The notes under the pieces: generated by a model | The model's input: the letters and a program-made list of their open reading frames with translations, nothing else | Told to the model about the DNA's origin: nothing | Database searches by the model: none | Assembly (NCBI GenBank): GCA_024228935.1 | Contig: JAAESX010000090.1 | Span: 1 to 64,000, forward strand | Origin: Pseudomonadota bacterium | Lineage (GTDB): Bacteria > Myxococcota_A > UBA796 > CAJQPC01 | Reading direction: 5' to 3' | Length of the DNA stretch: 64,000 nucleotides | Part shown: positions 44,090 through 53,298 of the stretch, piece by piece | How the letters are laid out: each line of letters begins with the position of its first letter | How positions within the stretch are numbered: the first letter of the stretch is position 1 | Position numbers and translations under genes: made by a program

Positions 44090-45514
44090 TCAGCGCGGCG
44101 AGAGCTCGTCGGCCATCGCGTCGTAGTGCGCGTCGCCCGTGATGAAGGCGAGCTCGCGCAGGGTCTCCGCGGCCTTGTCGTTCTTGCCCAGGTCCTTGGC
44201 GGCGGCGGCGAACGCGAGCAACAGCGTCGGGTGCGGGTAGCGCTCGAGCGCCCGGTCCAGCACGGTGTACGCGGCGTCGGGTCGGCCGGCCTGGACGAGC
44301 ACACTGACGAGCGCCATCACCGGCGCGGTGTCGTTCGGATGGCGCTCGGCGACCTGGGCCAGGTGGGTGACCCCGGCGTTGACGCCCTCGACGTTCGCCT
44401 TGGCCAGGCCCACGGAGACGCCCAGCTGGACGTCCTCGGGCCGAGCGACCGAGGCGCCCGCGAGGAGCGGCAGGGCTTCCTTCGCGCTGCCTTCGTTCAG
44501 GAGCATCATCCCGAGCGCACCTTGCACGTCGCTGCTCTTCGGCGAGAGCGCGAGCGCCTTCTTCAGGTCCGCCTCCGCCTCGACGCTCAGGTCCTGCTCG
44601 GCGTAGAGATGGCCTCGCCCGAGCCACACGAGGTAGCAGTCCGGGTAGCTCTTCACGAGCAGGTCGAAGGTGTCGAGCGCCGCGACGGGGGCCTCGCTGG
44701 ACAGCTGCCGCGCGCGGGCGAGCATCCCGTGTCCGGCCAGGTCGAACCGCTTGGCCTCGATCTCCTTCAGGACGGCCAGGTCAGCCCGAGCCTGCTGGAG
44801 TCCGGGGTCGATCTCGACGGCCTTCGCCAGCGCCTGCTGGGCGAGCGCCAGCTCGTTGTCGTGGATCCGGGCGGTGGCGACGGCGTGCAGCAGGCGCGGC
44901 TCGTCCGGGATGTTCTTCACCCCCTCCTCGAGCCAGGAGCGGGCGTTGTCCTCGTCCAGCGCCGCCCCGGCCAGCCAGCCCTCGGGGTCCTTGGGGACGG
45001 CCTCGGTGGCTCGGCGGGTGACCTCGAGGGCCTCGTCGTAGCGCTTCTGCTGCATGAGCAGACCGGCGAGCCCTGCCCAGGCCTCGGACAGCCCCGGGTC
45101 GAGCTCGAGGGCCTTGCGGTAGCGCTCCTCGGATCGTGAGAGGCCGCCCTGCGCGCGGTCGATCGACGCCAGGCCCATCCAGCCACGGGCGTAGGTCTCG
45201 TCCTTGGCCAGCGACAGCGTGTAGGCCTCGCGCGCATCCTCGGCCTGGAGCGCCGAGCGGCCGAACAGGTACCAGCCCATCGCCGTGTCGTTGTCCTTCT
45301 TGAAGCTCCGGTAGGCGTTCTCGGCCTGGTAGGCGAGGCCCAGGTGCACGAGCAGATCGATGAGGAGCTCGTGCGCCTCGACGTCACCGGGGGTCGCGAC
45401 GACCGCCTGCCGGGAAGCGGAGAGCGCGGCGGCGTCCTGCCCCTGTCGAAGGAGCGAGACGACCTCGTCGGTGCTGGCGGAAGCGCTGAGCAGGAGCGCG
45501 AGAAGAAGCGTCAT
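44090..45514 (-). CDS. Secreted TPR-repeat protein
   Basis: A 474-aa protein with signal MTLLLALLLSASAS and about a dozen TPR-like helix pairs (e.g. RYRKALELDPGLSEAWAGLAGLL, ALAKAVEIDPGLQQARADLAVL). Probably a periplasmic scaffold. First gene of the long operon that ends with lpxC. It diverges from the PEGA-domain gene at 45575, with 60 bases between the two starts. Confidence 0.8.
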   Translation of the reverse strand: MTLLLALLLSASASTDEVVSLLRQGQDAAALSASRQAVVATPGDVEAHELLIDLLVHLGLAYQAENAYRSFKKDNDTAMGWYLFGRSALQAEDAREAYTLSLAKDETYARGWMGLASIDRAQGGLSRSEERYRKALELDPGLSEAWAGLAGLLMQQKRYDEALEVTRRATEAVPKDPEGWLAGAALDEDNARSWLEEGVKNIPDEPRLLHAVATARIHDNELALAQQALAKAVEIDPGLQQARADLAVLKEIEAKRFDLAGHGMLARARQLSSEAPVAALDTFDLLVKSYPDCYLVWLGRGHLYAEQDLSVEAEADLKKALALSPKSSDVQGALGMMLLNEGSAKEALPLLAGASVARPEDVQLGVSVGLAKANVEGVNAGVTHLAQVAERHPNDTAPVMALVSVLVQAGRPDAAYTVLDRALERYPHPTLLLAFAAAAKDLGKNDKAAETLRELAFITGDAHYDAMADELSPR

Positions 45515-45548
45515 GGCTGGCCAACACGTAATGCGCGCCGGGCATTGC

Positions 45549-45554
45549 TACACT
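45549..45554 (+). promoter_or_regulatory. Extended -10 TGCTACACT before the PEGA gene
   Basis: TACACT preceded by TGC resembles the extended -10 at 8425. It is followed by a GGAG Shine-Dalgarno before the ATG at 45575, so this transcript has a short leader. Confidence 0.4.
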
Positions 45555-45574
45555 TCGTCGGTCACGGAGTGTGC

Positions 45575-46837
45575 ATGTTCTGGCTGACAACGGTGGCTCT
45601 GGCCGCCAAGCTCCCCGAGGTCGCGGTCGTCGGCCTGCACATCGACGGGCTGTCCGAGGAGGACGCCCAGCTCGCCTCCGCCGAGATCGGCGAAGCGCTC
45701 ACCCGCACCCAGGTGATGACGTACATCGAGCCCCAGTTCGCGAGCGCGAAGCTGCAGGGTCGCGAGGAGCTCGTCCTGGCGGACATGGCGCTGGGCTCGG
45801 CGATGTCGATGCTCGAGGAAGGACGCGTCCTGTACGGACGGGCCGAGCCGGACGAGGCGATCCCGCTGCTGCAGGACGCCGTGCGCGGGCTCGAGGAGGG
45901 AATCCCGGCGACGGGCCAGACCGCGGACCTGCTCGATGCCTACCTTCTGTTGGCGCTGGCCCAGACCGGCATGGGGGAACTCGACGCGGCTCGCGCCGCC
46001 TACCGCGAGGTCGTCACGCTCGACCCTTCGCGCGAGCTGGACCCCATCAGCTACCCGCCGGACGTCGTGGACGCGTACGTCGCGGTTCGGGCCGATGTGA
46101 TGGCAAGCGGAACGGGCGTCCTGCGCGTCCAGGCCGACGGCGAGGAGGTCGAGGTCATCGTCGACGGCCAGTCCGTGGGCCTCGCTCCGGTGGCGATCAA
46201 CGACCTGCCGGCCGGCGTGCACCATGTCTACGCGACCGCGGATGGCGGGCTGCGGGCGTATCAGCGCGTCGAGATCTCGACGGGGGCGGAGACGGTGTCC
46301 CTGTCCATGGCGCGCACGATCACCGAGCCGGCGGACACCCCGTCGGGGATGGTCCGCCAGACCGATTCCTTGTACAGGTCGATCGGGGCGTACTCGCAGA
46401 CCCCGCTGGTGCTGCTGGGCGGCGAGGTCGGTGACGACCAGGTCGCGGTGCTGCTCTACAGCTCGCGGAGTGAGAACTTCAGTCAGGCGCTCGTCGCCCC
46501 GCGGGGCTCGGATCCGGCTCGGTCCATCGCCGATCTGATCCCGGCGCTGGGGTCGTACGTGACGGAGACGGGCGACATCCGCTCGGACCGCGTCGCGATC
46601 ACGGCCCCGCCGCTGGATGTCTCCGACAATGCGCTGCTGACGCAGATCCTGCTCGACCCGAACGAAGAGATCCAGGTCCAGTACATCGAGACCGGACCCA
46701 AGTGGTACGTCTGGGCCGCGATGGGTGGCGTTGCGGCGGCTGGCGCTGGGGTCGGAGTCTGGGCGGTGGTTTTCCGGGATCCGGGCGGGACCGAGCCGAC
46801 CGATGACGGGACGATCACCGTGGTGTTGCCTGACTGA
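45575..46837 (+). CDS. PEGA-domain protein with C-terminal membrane helix
   Basis: A 420-aa exported protein (MFWLTTVALAAK). An N-terminal helical, TPR-like region with AYLLLALAQTGMGELDAARAAYREVV is followed by a PEGA domain (about 182-242, VLRVQADGEEVEVIVDGQSVG ... DLPAGVHHV) and a membrane helix near 375-397 with a GAGVGVW stretch. Such proteins are frequent in Myxococcota envelopes; function unknown. The TGA overlaps the next ATG (TGATG). Confidence 0.7.
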   Translation: MFWLTTVALAAKLPEVAVVGLHIDGLSEEDAQLASAEIGEALTRTQVMTYIEPQFASAKLQGREELVLADMALGSAMSMLEEGRVLYGRAEPDEAIPLLQDAVRGLEEGIPATGQTADLLDAYLLLALAQTGMGELDAARAAYREVVTLDPSRELDPISYPPDVVDAYVAVRADVMASGTGVLRVQADGEEVEVIVDGQSVGLAPVAINDLPAGVHHVYATADGGLRAYQRVEISTGAETVSLSMARTITEPADTPSGMVRQTDSLYRSIGAYSQTPLVLLGGEVGDDQVAVLLYSSRSENFSQALVAPRGSDPARSIADLIPALGSYVTETGDIRSDRVAITAPPLDVSDNALLTQILLDPNEEIQVQYIETGPKWYVWAAMGGVAAAGAGVGVWAVVFRDPGGTEPTDDGTITVVLPD

Positions 46838-48660
46838 TGCTCGTCTGGGGGGCCTTGGCATGCGTCAGTCTGCCGTCGGAGTACCAGGGCTACGAGCTCG
46901 CGATCCTGGACGGCGACGGCGACGCGCTGGTCGACTGCGACTACCCGGACGAGGTGCCGGCCGGCGAGGCGTGTGACTGCGACGACGAGAGCGCCGAGAC
47001 GTTCCCAGGCGCGGACGAACAGTGCGACGGGGTCGACAACGACTGCGACGGCGAGGTCGACGAGGGCGTCCCCGAGCTGGACGGGCTGTTCTTCGACGCC
47101 GATGGGGACGGGTACGGCGATCCCGACGCGCCGGTCCTCGTCTGCCCGGTACCGACGGGGGTGGCCGAGAACGCCGACGACTGCGACGACACGACGGCGG
47201 ATGTGGCGCCCGGGTTGGCCGAGGTCTGCAACGGCGTCGACGACGACTGCGACGGTGCGGTCGATGAGGGGCTGGACGAGGTCTGGTACGTCGATGCGGA
47301 CGACGACGGGGTCGGGACGGATGAGGCGACGCTGGAGCAGTGCTCGGAGCCGGATGGGTACAGCGCGGTGGATGGGGACTGCGATGACGGGGATGGGGAT
47401 GTGTTTCCGGGGGCGGAGGAGGTTTGTGGGGATGGGGTCGATTCGGACTGTGACGCGACGACCTGCGCCTACGCGGGCGAGATGGCCGCTGCCGACCTGG
47501 TCGGTCTGTACTCCACAGGGGAGACCAGCCGGTTCGGGATGAGCGTGACGGCTGCCGACCGTGACGGTGGAGCGAGCGTGGCCCGCGAGATCATCGTGGG
47601 CGCCGAGAACTACGACGGCGAGGGCGCTGTCTTCTTCTTTCGCCCTGAGTTCGCTCAGACCGGCGGCACCAGTGACGACGCCGGGAAGGTCGTCACGAGC
47701 GGTCTCACGGATTCCCTGTTCGGGGCCGCCTCGTTCGCTGGGGACTTCGACTCGGATGGTCGCGAGGATGTCGTCGTCGGGGCCCCGAAGAAGGGAATGG
47801 TCTTCCTCTTTGGTTCTGGGGATGTGAGCGGCGTCGCCTCGGACGTTGCCGAGGGCTGGTACGACGCCTCGGGGCGAGTAGGCACCTCGCTCACAGGGAG
47901 CCCCGAGGAGGGTTGGGTCGCCGCGGGCGCGGGCTCCAGCAACGGCGTCCACGTCTTCGACTACCAGGCTGTTGACGACCTGGACGTCTCGGTCGTCCTG
48001 GACGCGGACGGTGGAGACTTCGGGACAGCGGTCGCGGCGATCGACTACGGCTCGGACGGCGTCGTAGAGGTCGCCGCGGGCGCACCGAGTGATGGTGATG
48101 GTGGCGCTACGTTCGTCCTGGCGGTCGACGCCGACTCCTTTGACCCGTCAGCAGATGCGCTGGCCGAGATGACCGGTGCGGGTGGCTTCGGAACGGCATT
48201 GGCGGTCGCGGATCTCGACGGCGACGGGCATGACGATCTGGCGGTCGGCGCCCCCTCGGCTGCCTCCGGATCGGGCGTCGTCTCGATTCATCCCGGGCCC
48301 GACCTGGGCGCGGCGGAGTGGGAGCTGGAGGGGACAGGCTCCGCGTTCTTCGGGGCCGCGCTCGGGAGCTGCGACGTTGATGGTGATGGTGGGCTCGACC
48401 TGCTCGTTCACGCGGATCTGGCGGAGGACCAGGCGGGAGTGGTGTTCGTGTTCCTGGAGCCCGAGACCGGGCACTTTGAGGACGGCGATGCCGACGCCCA
48501 GGTCGTCGGAGCGAAGTCAGGCGCCTCGCTCGGAGCTTCGATGTGGTGCACCGAGATCCTGACGGGATCGGGCAACTCCGTCGTGGTCGGATCCCCGCAT
48601 TGGGGCGATGACGAGAGTCTGAGGGGAGCGGCGTACCTCTTCCCGGAGATCCGGCAGTAG
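46837..48660 (+). CDS. MopE-repeat and FG-GAP beta-propeller surface protein
   Basis: A 607-aa protein. After MLVWGALAC (possible minimal lipobox) come three MopE-type motifs between residues 25 and 210 (e.g. CDGVDNDCDGEVDEG, CNGVDDDCDGAVDEG), then FG-GAP/integrin-alpha-like repeats (DFDSDGREDVVVGAP, DLDGDGHDDLAVGAP, DVDGDGGLDLLVHA) forming a likely calcium-binding propeller. Probably surface-exposed. Codon use changes sharply inside the third MopE motif. Confidence 0.78.
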   Translation: MLVWGALACVSLPSEYQGYELAILDGDGDALVDCDYPDEVPAGEACDCDDESAETFPGADEQCDGVDNDCDGEVDEGVPELDGLFFDADGDGYGDPDAPVLVCPVPTGVAENADDCDDTTADVAPGLAEVCNGVDDDCDGAVDEGLDEVWYVDADDDGVGTDEATLEQCSEPDGYSAVDGDCDDGDGDVFPGAEEVCGDGVDSDCDATTCAYAGEMAAADLVGLYSTGETSRFGMSVTAADRDGGASVAREIIVGAENYDGEGAVFFFRPEFAQTGGTSDDAGKVVTSGLTDSLFGAASFAGDFDSDGREDVVVGAPKKGMVFLFGSGDVSGVASDVAEGWYDASGRVGTSLTGSPEEGWVAAGAGSSNGVHVFDYQAVDDLDVSVVLDADGGDFGTAVAAIDYGSDGVVEVAAGAPSDGDGGATFVLAVDADSFDPSADALAEMTGAGGFGTALAVADLDGDGHDDLAVGAPSAASGSGVVSIHPGPDLGAAEWELEGTGSAFFGAALGSCDVDGDGGLDLLVHADLAEDQAGVVFVFLEPETGHFEDGDADAQVVGAKSGASLGASMWCTEILTGSGNSVVVGSPHWGDDESLRGAAYLFPEIRQ

Positions 48661-48670
48661 GCTGACTGCC

Positions 48671-49525
48671 TCAGCGGCAGTCCACCCCCGTCATGTGGTC
48701 CGGGTCCCATGGACTGCGCAGGTGCTCGTTGCCCTGACCGGCCGGCCCCGCCGCGCACGGGGTGCAGGCCTGTCCGGGCACATCGGTGCTCTTCCCGAAC
48801 TCGACGTACAGCAGCTGGCTGCTCCCCCAGCCATGGCTGTGGAGGTCCAGGAACTCGATGACGGCCGGCGAGCTGTCCAGGATGCGCCGTCCGCCGTAGT
48901 CCTCGGACTCGTACTGGATGTTGGGTCCGCCGTCCTCGGCGTATACGACCACGCACCGCCCGTTCTCGGGATTCGTCACCCGCAGCGTGGCGCCGCAGCC
49001 GAACCGCTGCGCTCCGGCGACGTAGAAGATCTCGGGCCAGTCGACGTCGCCGGGCGCAGACGCGTTCACCGTGCTGACGACGTCCGAGTAGTCGTAGTCG
49101 ACGTCGCCCTGGATCCACGCGATCTCGTCGTCGTCGTCCAGGCATTCGCCCTTGCCCGAGTCGTAGCGGCAGCCGTAGTAGTCGTACGTCGCCTGGACCC
49201 AGTGGCAGGTCGTATCCCCACCCCACGTCGTGCTGTCGTTGCTCGTGCCGAACTGGGACACCAGGTACCAACCGTCCGGCGACAGCTCCCAGTCCATGTC
49301 CTTGCACTCCTCCGTCGGCGGGTCGGGCGAGGCGTACGCGGGGAGGGTCAGGCAGTCGGTGTCGGCGTCGGAGTCCGCATCCGAGTCGGCGTCCGAGTCC
49401 GAGTCCGAGTCGCTGTCGGCGTCCGTGTCGGCGTCCGCGCTGACCGCGGTGTCGCGGGTGTTCGGCCCCCGACGCATGTCGACGTCTTCCGAGGGGGTGG
49501 CGCAGGCGAGTAGGAGGAGGTGCAT
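48671..49525 (-). CDS. Lipoprotein with Ser-Asp linker and RlpA-like domain
   Basis: A 284-aa protein: minimal lipobox MHLLLLAC, a 30-residue D-S-D-A tract (about 27-57), then a Cys-containing domain. CGATLRVTNPENGRCVVVYAEDGGPN and GGRRILDSSPAVIEFLDL resemble the double-psi beta-barrel of RlpA/expansin proteins, which bind or cut peptidoglycan; the Asp of EDGGP fits the catalytic Asp. Extra Cys pairs suggest disulfides. The match is by eye. Confidence 0.65.
   Translation of the reverse strand: MHLLLLACATPSEDVDMRRGPNTRDTAVSADADTDADSDSDSDSDADSDADSDADTDCLTLPAYASPDPPTEECKDMDWELSPDGWYLVSQFGTSNDSTTWGGDTTCHWVQATYDYYGCRYDSGKGECLDDDDEIAWIQGDVDYDYSDVVSTVNASAPGDVDWPEIFYVAGAQRFGCGATLRVTNPENGRCVVVYAEDGGPNIQYESEDYGGRRILDSSPAVIEFLDLHSHGWGSSQLLYVEFGKSTDVPGQACTPCAAGPAGQGNEHLRSPWDPDHMTGVDCR
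49357..49440 (-). repeat. Repeat encoding the Asp-Ser/Ala linker
   Basis: Imperfect GACTCG/GACGCC hexamers on the minus strand encode alternating Asp and Ser/Ala/Thr. Same design as the tract at 18246-18389. Confidence 0.75.
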
Positions 49526-49604
49526 CGGGTCGCGAGCCTATCGGACTCACAGCGACTTCACGAATCTCGGCCGAGGCGCTCCGTAGTTTCAAGTGCACCG
49601 ACGA

Positions 49605-49946
49605 ATGGACATGTTGCTCTTCGCCTTCTCGCTCCTGGCCGTGTCGCAGGCCTCCACCGACCCGAACCTGTTCAACGGTCCGGGCTTCAGGACGCTCGCA
49701 GGGCTGGACACCTGCTCGGGCGACTCGCAGGTCGTGACCGCCACGCGACTCGACGCGCGGGTGGAGCTGCAGGTGGCGACCACCGCCAGGTTCGCGGACT
49801 CGCTCCGGTCGGCCTGCGAGCCGTCGACGACCGTCGAGGCGCGCGTGATCCCCAACGGCCCCGTATTCGAGGTCGGTCTCGTCGGCGAGGACGGGGCAGA
49901 GCTGGACCGGGTGGACCTGCTGAGTGACGCAGATCCCGGAGGGTGA
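49605..49946 (+). CDS. Short exported hypothetical protein (113 aa)
   Basis: Signal MDMLLFAFSLLAVSQAS, then about 95 residues with predicted strands and two Cys. No family. A TAGTTT box (49584-49589) implies a transcript start near 49596, favouring this ATG; a GTG at 49593 would add MHRR. The last codons and stop fall in the first copy of a 51-bp tandem repeat, so the C-terminus was shaped by that repeat. Confidence 0.5.
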   Translation: MDMLLFAFSLLAVSQASTDPNLFNGPGFRTLAGLDTCSGDSQVVTATRLDARVELQVATTARFADSLRSACEPSTTVEARVIPNGPVFEVGLVGEDGAELDRVDLLSDADPGG

Positions 49947-50074
49947 CGGTCAGCCGGCGAGAACTGCGCTCTGAGCGACGCACAACCCCGAGGGTGACGG
50001 TCAGCCTGGGAGAACTGCGCTCCGAGCGACGCACAACCCCGAGGGTGACGGTCAGCCACGGAGAACTGCGCGCC
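49922..50074. repeat. Three tandem copies of a 51-bp repeat
   Basis: Copies at 49922-49972, 49973-50023 and 50024-50074. Copies 2 and 3 differ at only about three bases; copy 1 is more diverged. Each contains GAGGGTGACGGTCAGCC (GGAGGGTGACGGTCAGCC in copy 1) with the palindrome TGACGGTCA, and GAGAACTGCGC. The unit is 17 codons long. It fills the space between a small exported protein gene and the end of a radical SAM gene. Confidence 0.9.
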
Positions 50075-50082
50075 CCCAGGGC

Positions 50083-51156
50083 CTACTTCGCCGCCCGCCG
50101 AAGCGTGTCCTCGATGACCTCGTCCGTGGTCGTGTACCAGTTGATCCCGCCACAGTCGGCGCAGACCCCCTCGAACCGTCCCTGGATGTGGTCGACGCGC
50201 CGCTGGAGCGCCACGGGTCCCTCCCAGAGCTCCCGGAACGACGACTCCTCCAGCGAGCCCAGGTCCAGGTCCCCGCCAAGGTCGGCGCAGCACATCATCA
50301 GGTGCCCGTCGTGCCGGATGACAGGGGTCATCCAGAGCCCCGGGCACGGCTGTCTGGCCCCGTCCGTCGACGCCGTCGACTCCCACGGCCGGGCTTCCCA
50401 GACCTTGACCTCGATGTGCTCGCGCACCTCGGCCCGGATCCCCTGCGAGCGCACCGTCCGCTCGTACAGCTCATCCGCCTCGAGCTGCCCCGGGCCGCCC
50501 GCCCCGACGCTGAGCCGCTTGATCATGATGTCCGTGTGCCCGGCGGAGCCTCCCTGGCATTCCAGGAAGTCGGACCAGTACTGGATGAACGCGCCGGCCT
50601 CGTGGGCGTTTCCCTCCTGCAGGACGAACTGCAGCTCGACGTTCACGGCGACGCCCCGCTGGGCTCGTCGGCGCAACAGGTGTCGCACGTTGCGCCGCAC
50701 ACGCAACAGCGCGTCCTGCCCCTTCACCCGCAGGTAGGTCTCGGGGGTGACCGCGTCGATCGTGAACACCAGTAGGAGCGGCACCTGCGGCCAGCGCTCC
50801 GCCAGGTCCAGGAGACGGTCCATACGCGCCGGCGTCAGCACGATGGCGTTGGTGTCGACGCGCAGGTACCCGACCCGCGCCCCGAGGTGCTCGGCGGCCA
50901 GACCGACCATGTCCTCGAGCTGGGGATGCAGCGAGGGGTCACCCAGCCACTGGAAGATCACGTGGTCGAAGCGGCAGTCCTCGTCCGCGAGACCCTGGAC
51001 GATGCCCCGGTAGACGTCCAGGTCCATGCGCCCTTTCGGCACGCCGTGGATCTGCTCCCAGCCGTCGTGGTGCGGCGCGCACATCGAGCACGACAGGTTG
51101 CAGACGTCGGTCGGCTCGATCTGCAGCACGCCGAAGTGGTCGAGGCTCGCGTCCAT
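50083..51156 (-). CDS. Radical SAM/SPASM protein
   Basis: A 357-aa protein with C19-x3-C23-x2-C26 (CNLSCSMC) for the SAM cluster, QWLGDPSLHPQLEDMV (the GGEP-like region), and a C-terminal SPASM-type Cys set (CPGLWM, MMCCADLGG, CADCGG) for auxiliary clusters. SPASM enzymes modify peptides, proteins or small molecules; no precursor gene is obvious next to it, but a tandem repeat follows directly on its 3' side. No Shine-Dalgarno is seen. Confidence 0.85.
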   Translation of the reverse strand: MDASLDHFGVLQIEPTDVCNLSCSMCAPHHDGWEQIHGVPKGRMDLDVYRGIVQGLADEDCRFDHVIFQWLGDPSLHPQLEDMVGLAAEHLGARVGYLRVDTNAIVLTPARMDRLLDLAERWPQVPLLLVFTIDAVTPETYLRVKGQDALLRVRRNVRHLLRRRAQRGVAVNVELQFVLQEGNAHEAGAFIQYWSDFLECQGGSAGHTDIMIKRLSVGAGGPGQLEADELYERTVRSQGIRAEVREHIEVKVWEARPWESTASTDGARQPCPGLWMTPVIRHDGHLMMCCADLGGDLDLGSLEESSFRELWEGPVALQRRVDHIQGRFEGVCADCGGINWYTTTDEVIEDTLRRAAK

Positions 51157-51243
51157 GTCCGGTCAAGTCCGCCTTGCGCGCGTTGCGTCGGTGTGTGCCG
51201 TGTGCCAGATTACCGCGTCTTGTAGCCCTCGAATGGAGCATCC

Positions 51244-51528
51244 ATGCGCCGCCTCGTCGCCGTCATCGCGCTGGCCGCCGTCGCCCTCACGGGTTGCAGC
51301 AACGCGTGTCAGGACACCTGCAAGGAGCTCGCGGCCTACGCCGAGGAGTGTGGCTACACGGTCAACGACGAGCAGGTGAAGACCTGCACATCCGACTTCT
51401 CGCGCGGGAACACCGAGTCCGAGGACCGGGACCACTGCGCCGAGAACGTCGACAACGTGCGCACCGAATGGACCTGCGAAGAGGCCGGTCGCTACATGGG
51501 TGTCACGTCTGGCGGCGGTGCCGAGTAG
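51244..51528 (+). CDS. Cys-rich lipoprotein (94 aa)
   Basis: MRRLVAVIALAAVALTGCSNAC is a conventional lipoprotein signal with charged start, unlike most in this window. The mature part has eight Cys including CQDTCKEL and EECGY, likely disulfide-bonded. No family recognised. GGAG Shine-Dalgarno. It precedes the Ser/Thr kinase gene by 33 bases, with a small AGAGAG/CTCTCT hairpin between. Confidence 0.65.
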   Translation: MRRLVAVIALAAVALTGCSNACQDTCKELAAYAEECGYTVNDEQVKTCTSDFSRGNTESEDRDHCAENVDNVRTEWTCEEAGRYMGVTSGGGAE

Positions 51529-51561
51529 AGAGAGAGCAAGTAGACTCTCTCGCGGAGATCC

Positions 51562-53298
51562 GTGGCCAACTTCGAGCCAGAAGCCTTCGGCAAGTACTAC
51601 CTGATCGACCGTATCGCGACGGGCGGTATGGCCGAGATCTTCAAGGCCAAGTCCTATTCGACGGCGGGCTTCGAGAAGGTCCAGGTCATCAAGCGGATCC
51701 TGGCGCACCTCTCGGACAACGAAGAGTTCGTCGACATGTTCATCGACGAGGCGAAGATCTCGGTCTCGCTGCAGCACTCGAACCTGGTCCAGATCTACGA
51801 CTTCGGCAAGATTCGAGAGAACTACTTCATCGCGATGGAGTGGGTCGACGGCAAGGACGTGAAGCTCCTGCTCCGCAAGCTCGCGCAGCGCCGGAAGCCC
51901 TTGCCCGAGGAGTTCGCGGTCTTCATCGCGCACGAAGTGATGAAGGGCCTGGACTACGCCCACAAGAAGACCGATCTGCGCGGAGGCGAGCTCGGCATCG
52001 TCCACCGCGACATGAGCCCGAGCAACGTGCTCTTCAGCTACTCGGGCGAGGTGAAGATCGCGGACTTCGGCATCGCCAAGGCCGAGATGTGCCAGTACGA
52101 CACCAAGGATGGCGTGCTCAAGGGCAAGTTCGAGTACATGAGCCCCGAGCAGGCGCGGGGCGAGGACGTCACCCAGCAGTCCGACCTGTTCTCGGCCGGC
52201 ATCATCCTGTACGAGATGCTGACGGGCCGACGGCTCTTCAAGACCGACAGCGAGATCAAGACCCTCGAGAAGATCAAGTCGGTCGACATCAAGCCGCCGA
52301 GCTCGATGCGGCCCGAGATCAGCCAGCGCCTCGACGCCATCGTCATGAAGGCGCTCACCGCCGATCTCGACGAGCGGTACCGCGACGCGCGGGAGTTCCA
52401 GCAGGCGCTCCTCGAGTACATGTACCCGTCGACGCCGCCGACGATCCAGCGCTCGCTGTCGCTGTTCCTCATCGAGCTGTTCTCCGAGGAGCGGGCCGGT
52501 GAGCTCGACCGCATGGAGGCCGGCTCGGCTGTCGCGCTCGAGCTGCACAACCGGGAGCCCGAGCTCGCTCTCTCGCCAGAGTGGGAGGCGGGCTCCTCAG
52601 CAGGCTCGACCGGGACCATCCAGACGGCACCTCCATCGAGGGCGCCGCTGTTTGCGGCCATCGGTGTCGTCGTGCTGCTCCTGGGGGTCGTCGGCTACAT
52701 GGCGACGCGGACCATCGAGCCCGAGACGGTCGTCGAGACGGTCGAGGTGCTGCCCACCGAGGGCGCGCTGGTGCTGCGACTGAACACGGCCGGCGACGTG
52801 TACGTGGGCGACGAGCTCATGGGTTCGGGCCCGCAGGTCGGGCTGGACCACTTGCAGCCGGGTGAGCTGACGGTCCGCATCGTGGCCGAGGACTACCTCG
52901 AGGTCGAGGAGGTCATCGAGGTCGTCGCCGGCGAGCGGCTCGTGATGCCGATCAAGCTCGAGAAGAAGAAGGCGGCCGTCGTGCCCCGCACGCCCCGGGA
53001 CACGCCGAAGGACCCCGTCGTCGAGACACCGAAGGACCCGGTCGTCGAGACGCCGGTCGTCGAGACCCCCAAGGTCGCCGCGCTGGGCAAGCTGAACATC
53101 AACATCGCGGGCAACCGGGTGTGGGGCGACATCTACGTCGACGGCGCGAACGTCGGGCGGACGCCCAAGTTCAACTACGAGCTGGGCGAAGGACCGCACA
53201 CGATCCAGGTCAAGAACGACCAGATCGGGCTCGACCAGTCGCAGCTGGTGAACGTCGTCGGTGGTGAGACCACCAAGGTCATCTTCCGGGTCGACTAG
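51562..53298 (+). CDS. Ser/Thr protein kinase, membrane-spanning, with two PEGA domains
   Basis: A 578-aa protein. Kinase domain 10-290: Gly loop IATGGMAEIF, K44 (VIKR), H149-R-D150-MSPSN155 catalytic loop, DFG at 168-170 and YMSPEQARG. The HRDxSPxN form is typical of myxobacterial kinases. A membrane helix lies near 362-382, and outside the membrane are two PEGA domains separated by a TPKDPVVE repeat linker. It probably senses the envelope. GTG start with GGAG Shine-Dalgarno. Confidence 0.93.
   Translation: MANFEPEAFGKYYLIDRIATGGMAEIFKAKSYSTAGFEKVQVIKRILAHLSDNEEFVDMFIDEAKISVSLQHSNLVQIYDFGKIRENYFIAMEWVDGKDVKLLLRKLAQRRKPLPEEFAVFIAHEVMKGLDYAHKKTDLRGGELGIVHRDMSPSNVLFSYSGEVKIADFGIAKAEMCQYDTKDGVLKGKFEYMSPEQARGEDVTQQSDLFSAGIILYEMLTGRRLFKTDSEIKTLEKIKSVDIKPPSSMRPEISQRLDAIVMKALTADLDERYRDAREFQQALLEYMYPSTPPTIQRSLSLFLIELFSEERAGELDRMEAGSAVALELHNREPELALSPEWEAGSSAGSTGTIQTAPPSRAPLFAAIGVVVLLLGVVGYMATRTIEPETVVETVEVLPTEGALVLRLNTAGDVYVGDELMGSGPQVGLDHLQPGELTVRIVAEDYLEVEEVIEVVAGERLVMPIKLEKKKAAVVPRTPRDTPKDPVVETPKDPVVETPVVETPKVAALGKLNINIAGNRVWGDIYVDGANVGRTPKFNYELGEGPHTIQVKNDQIGLDQSQLVNVVGGETTKVIFRVD

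Noticed and set aside
49589..50386. Minus-strand frame encoding GAQFSxADRHPRGCASL repeats
   Set aside because: It is attractive as a radical SAM substrate but starts inside the radical SAM gene in another frame and has no start codon or ribosome site near the repeats; kept only as a remark in the repeat finding.
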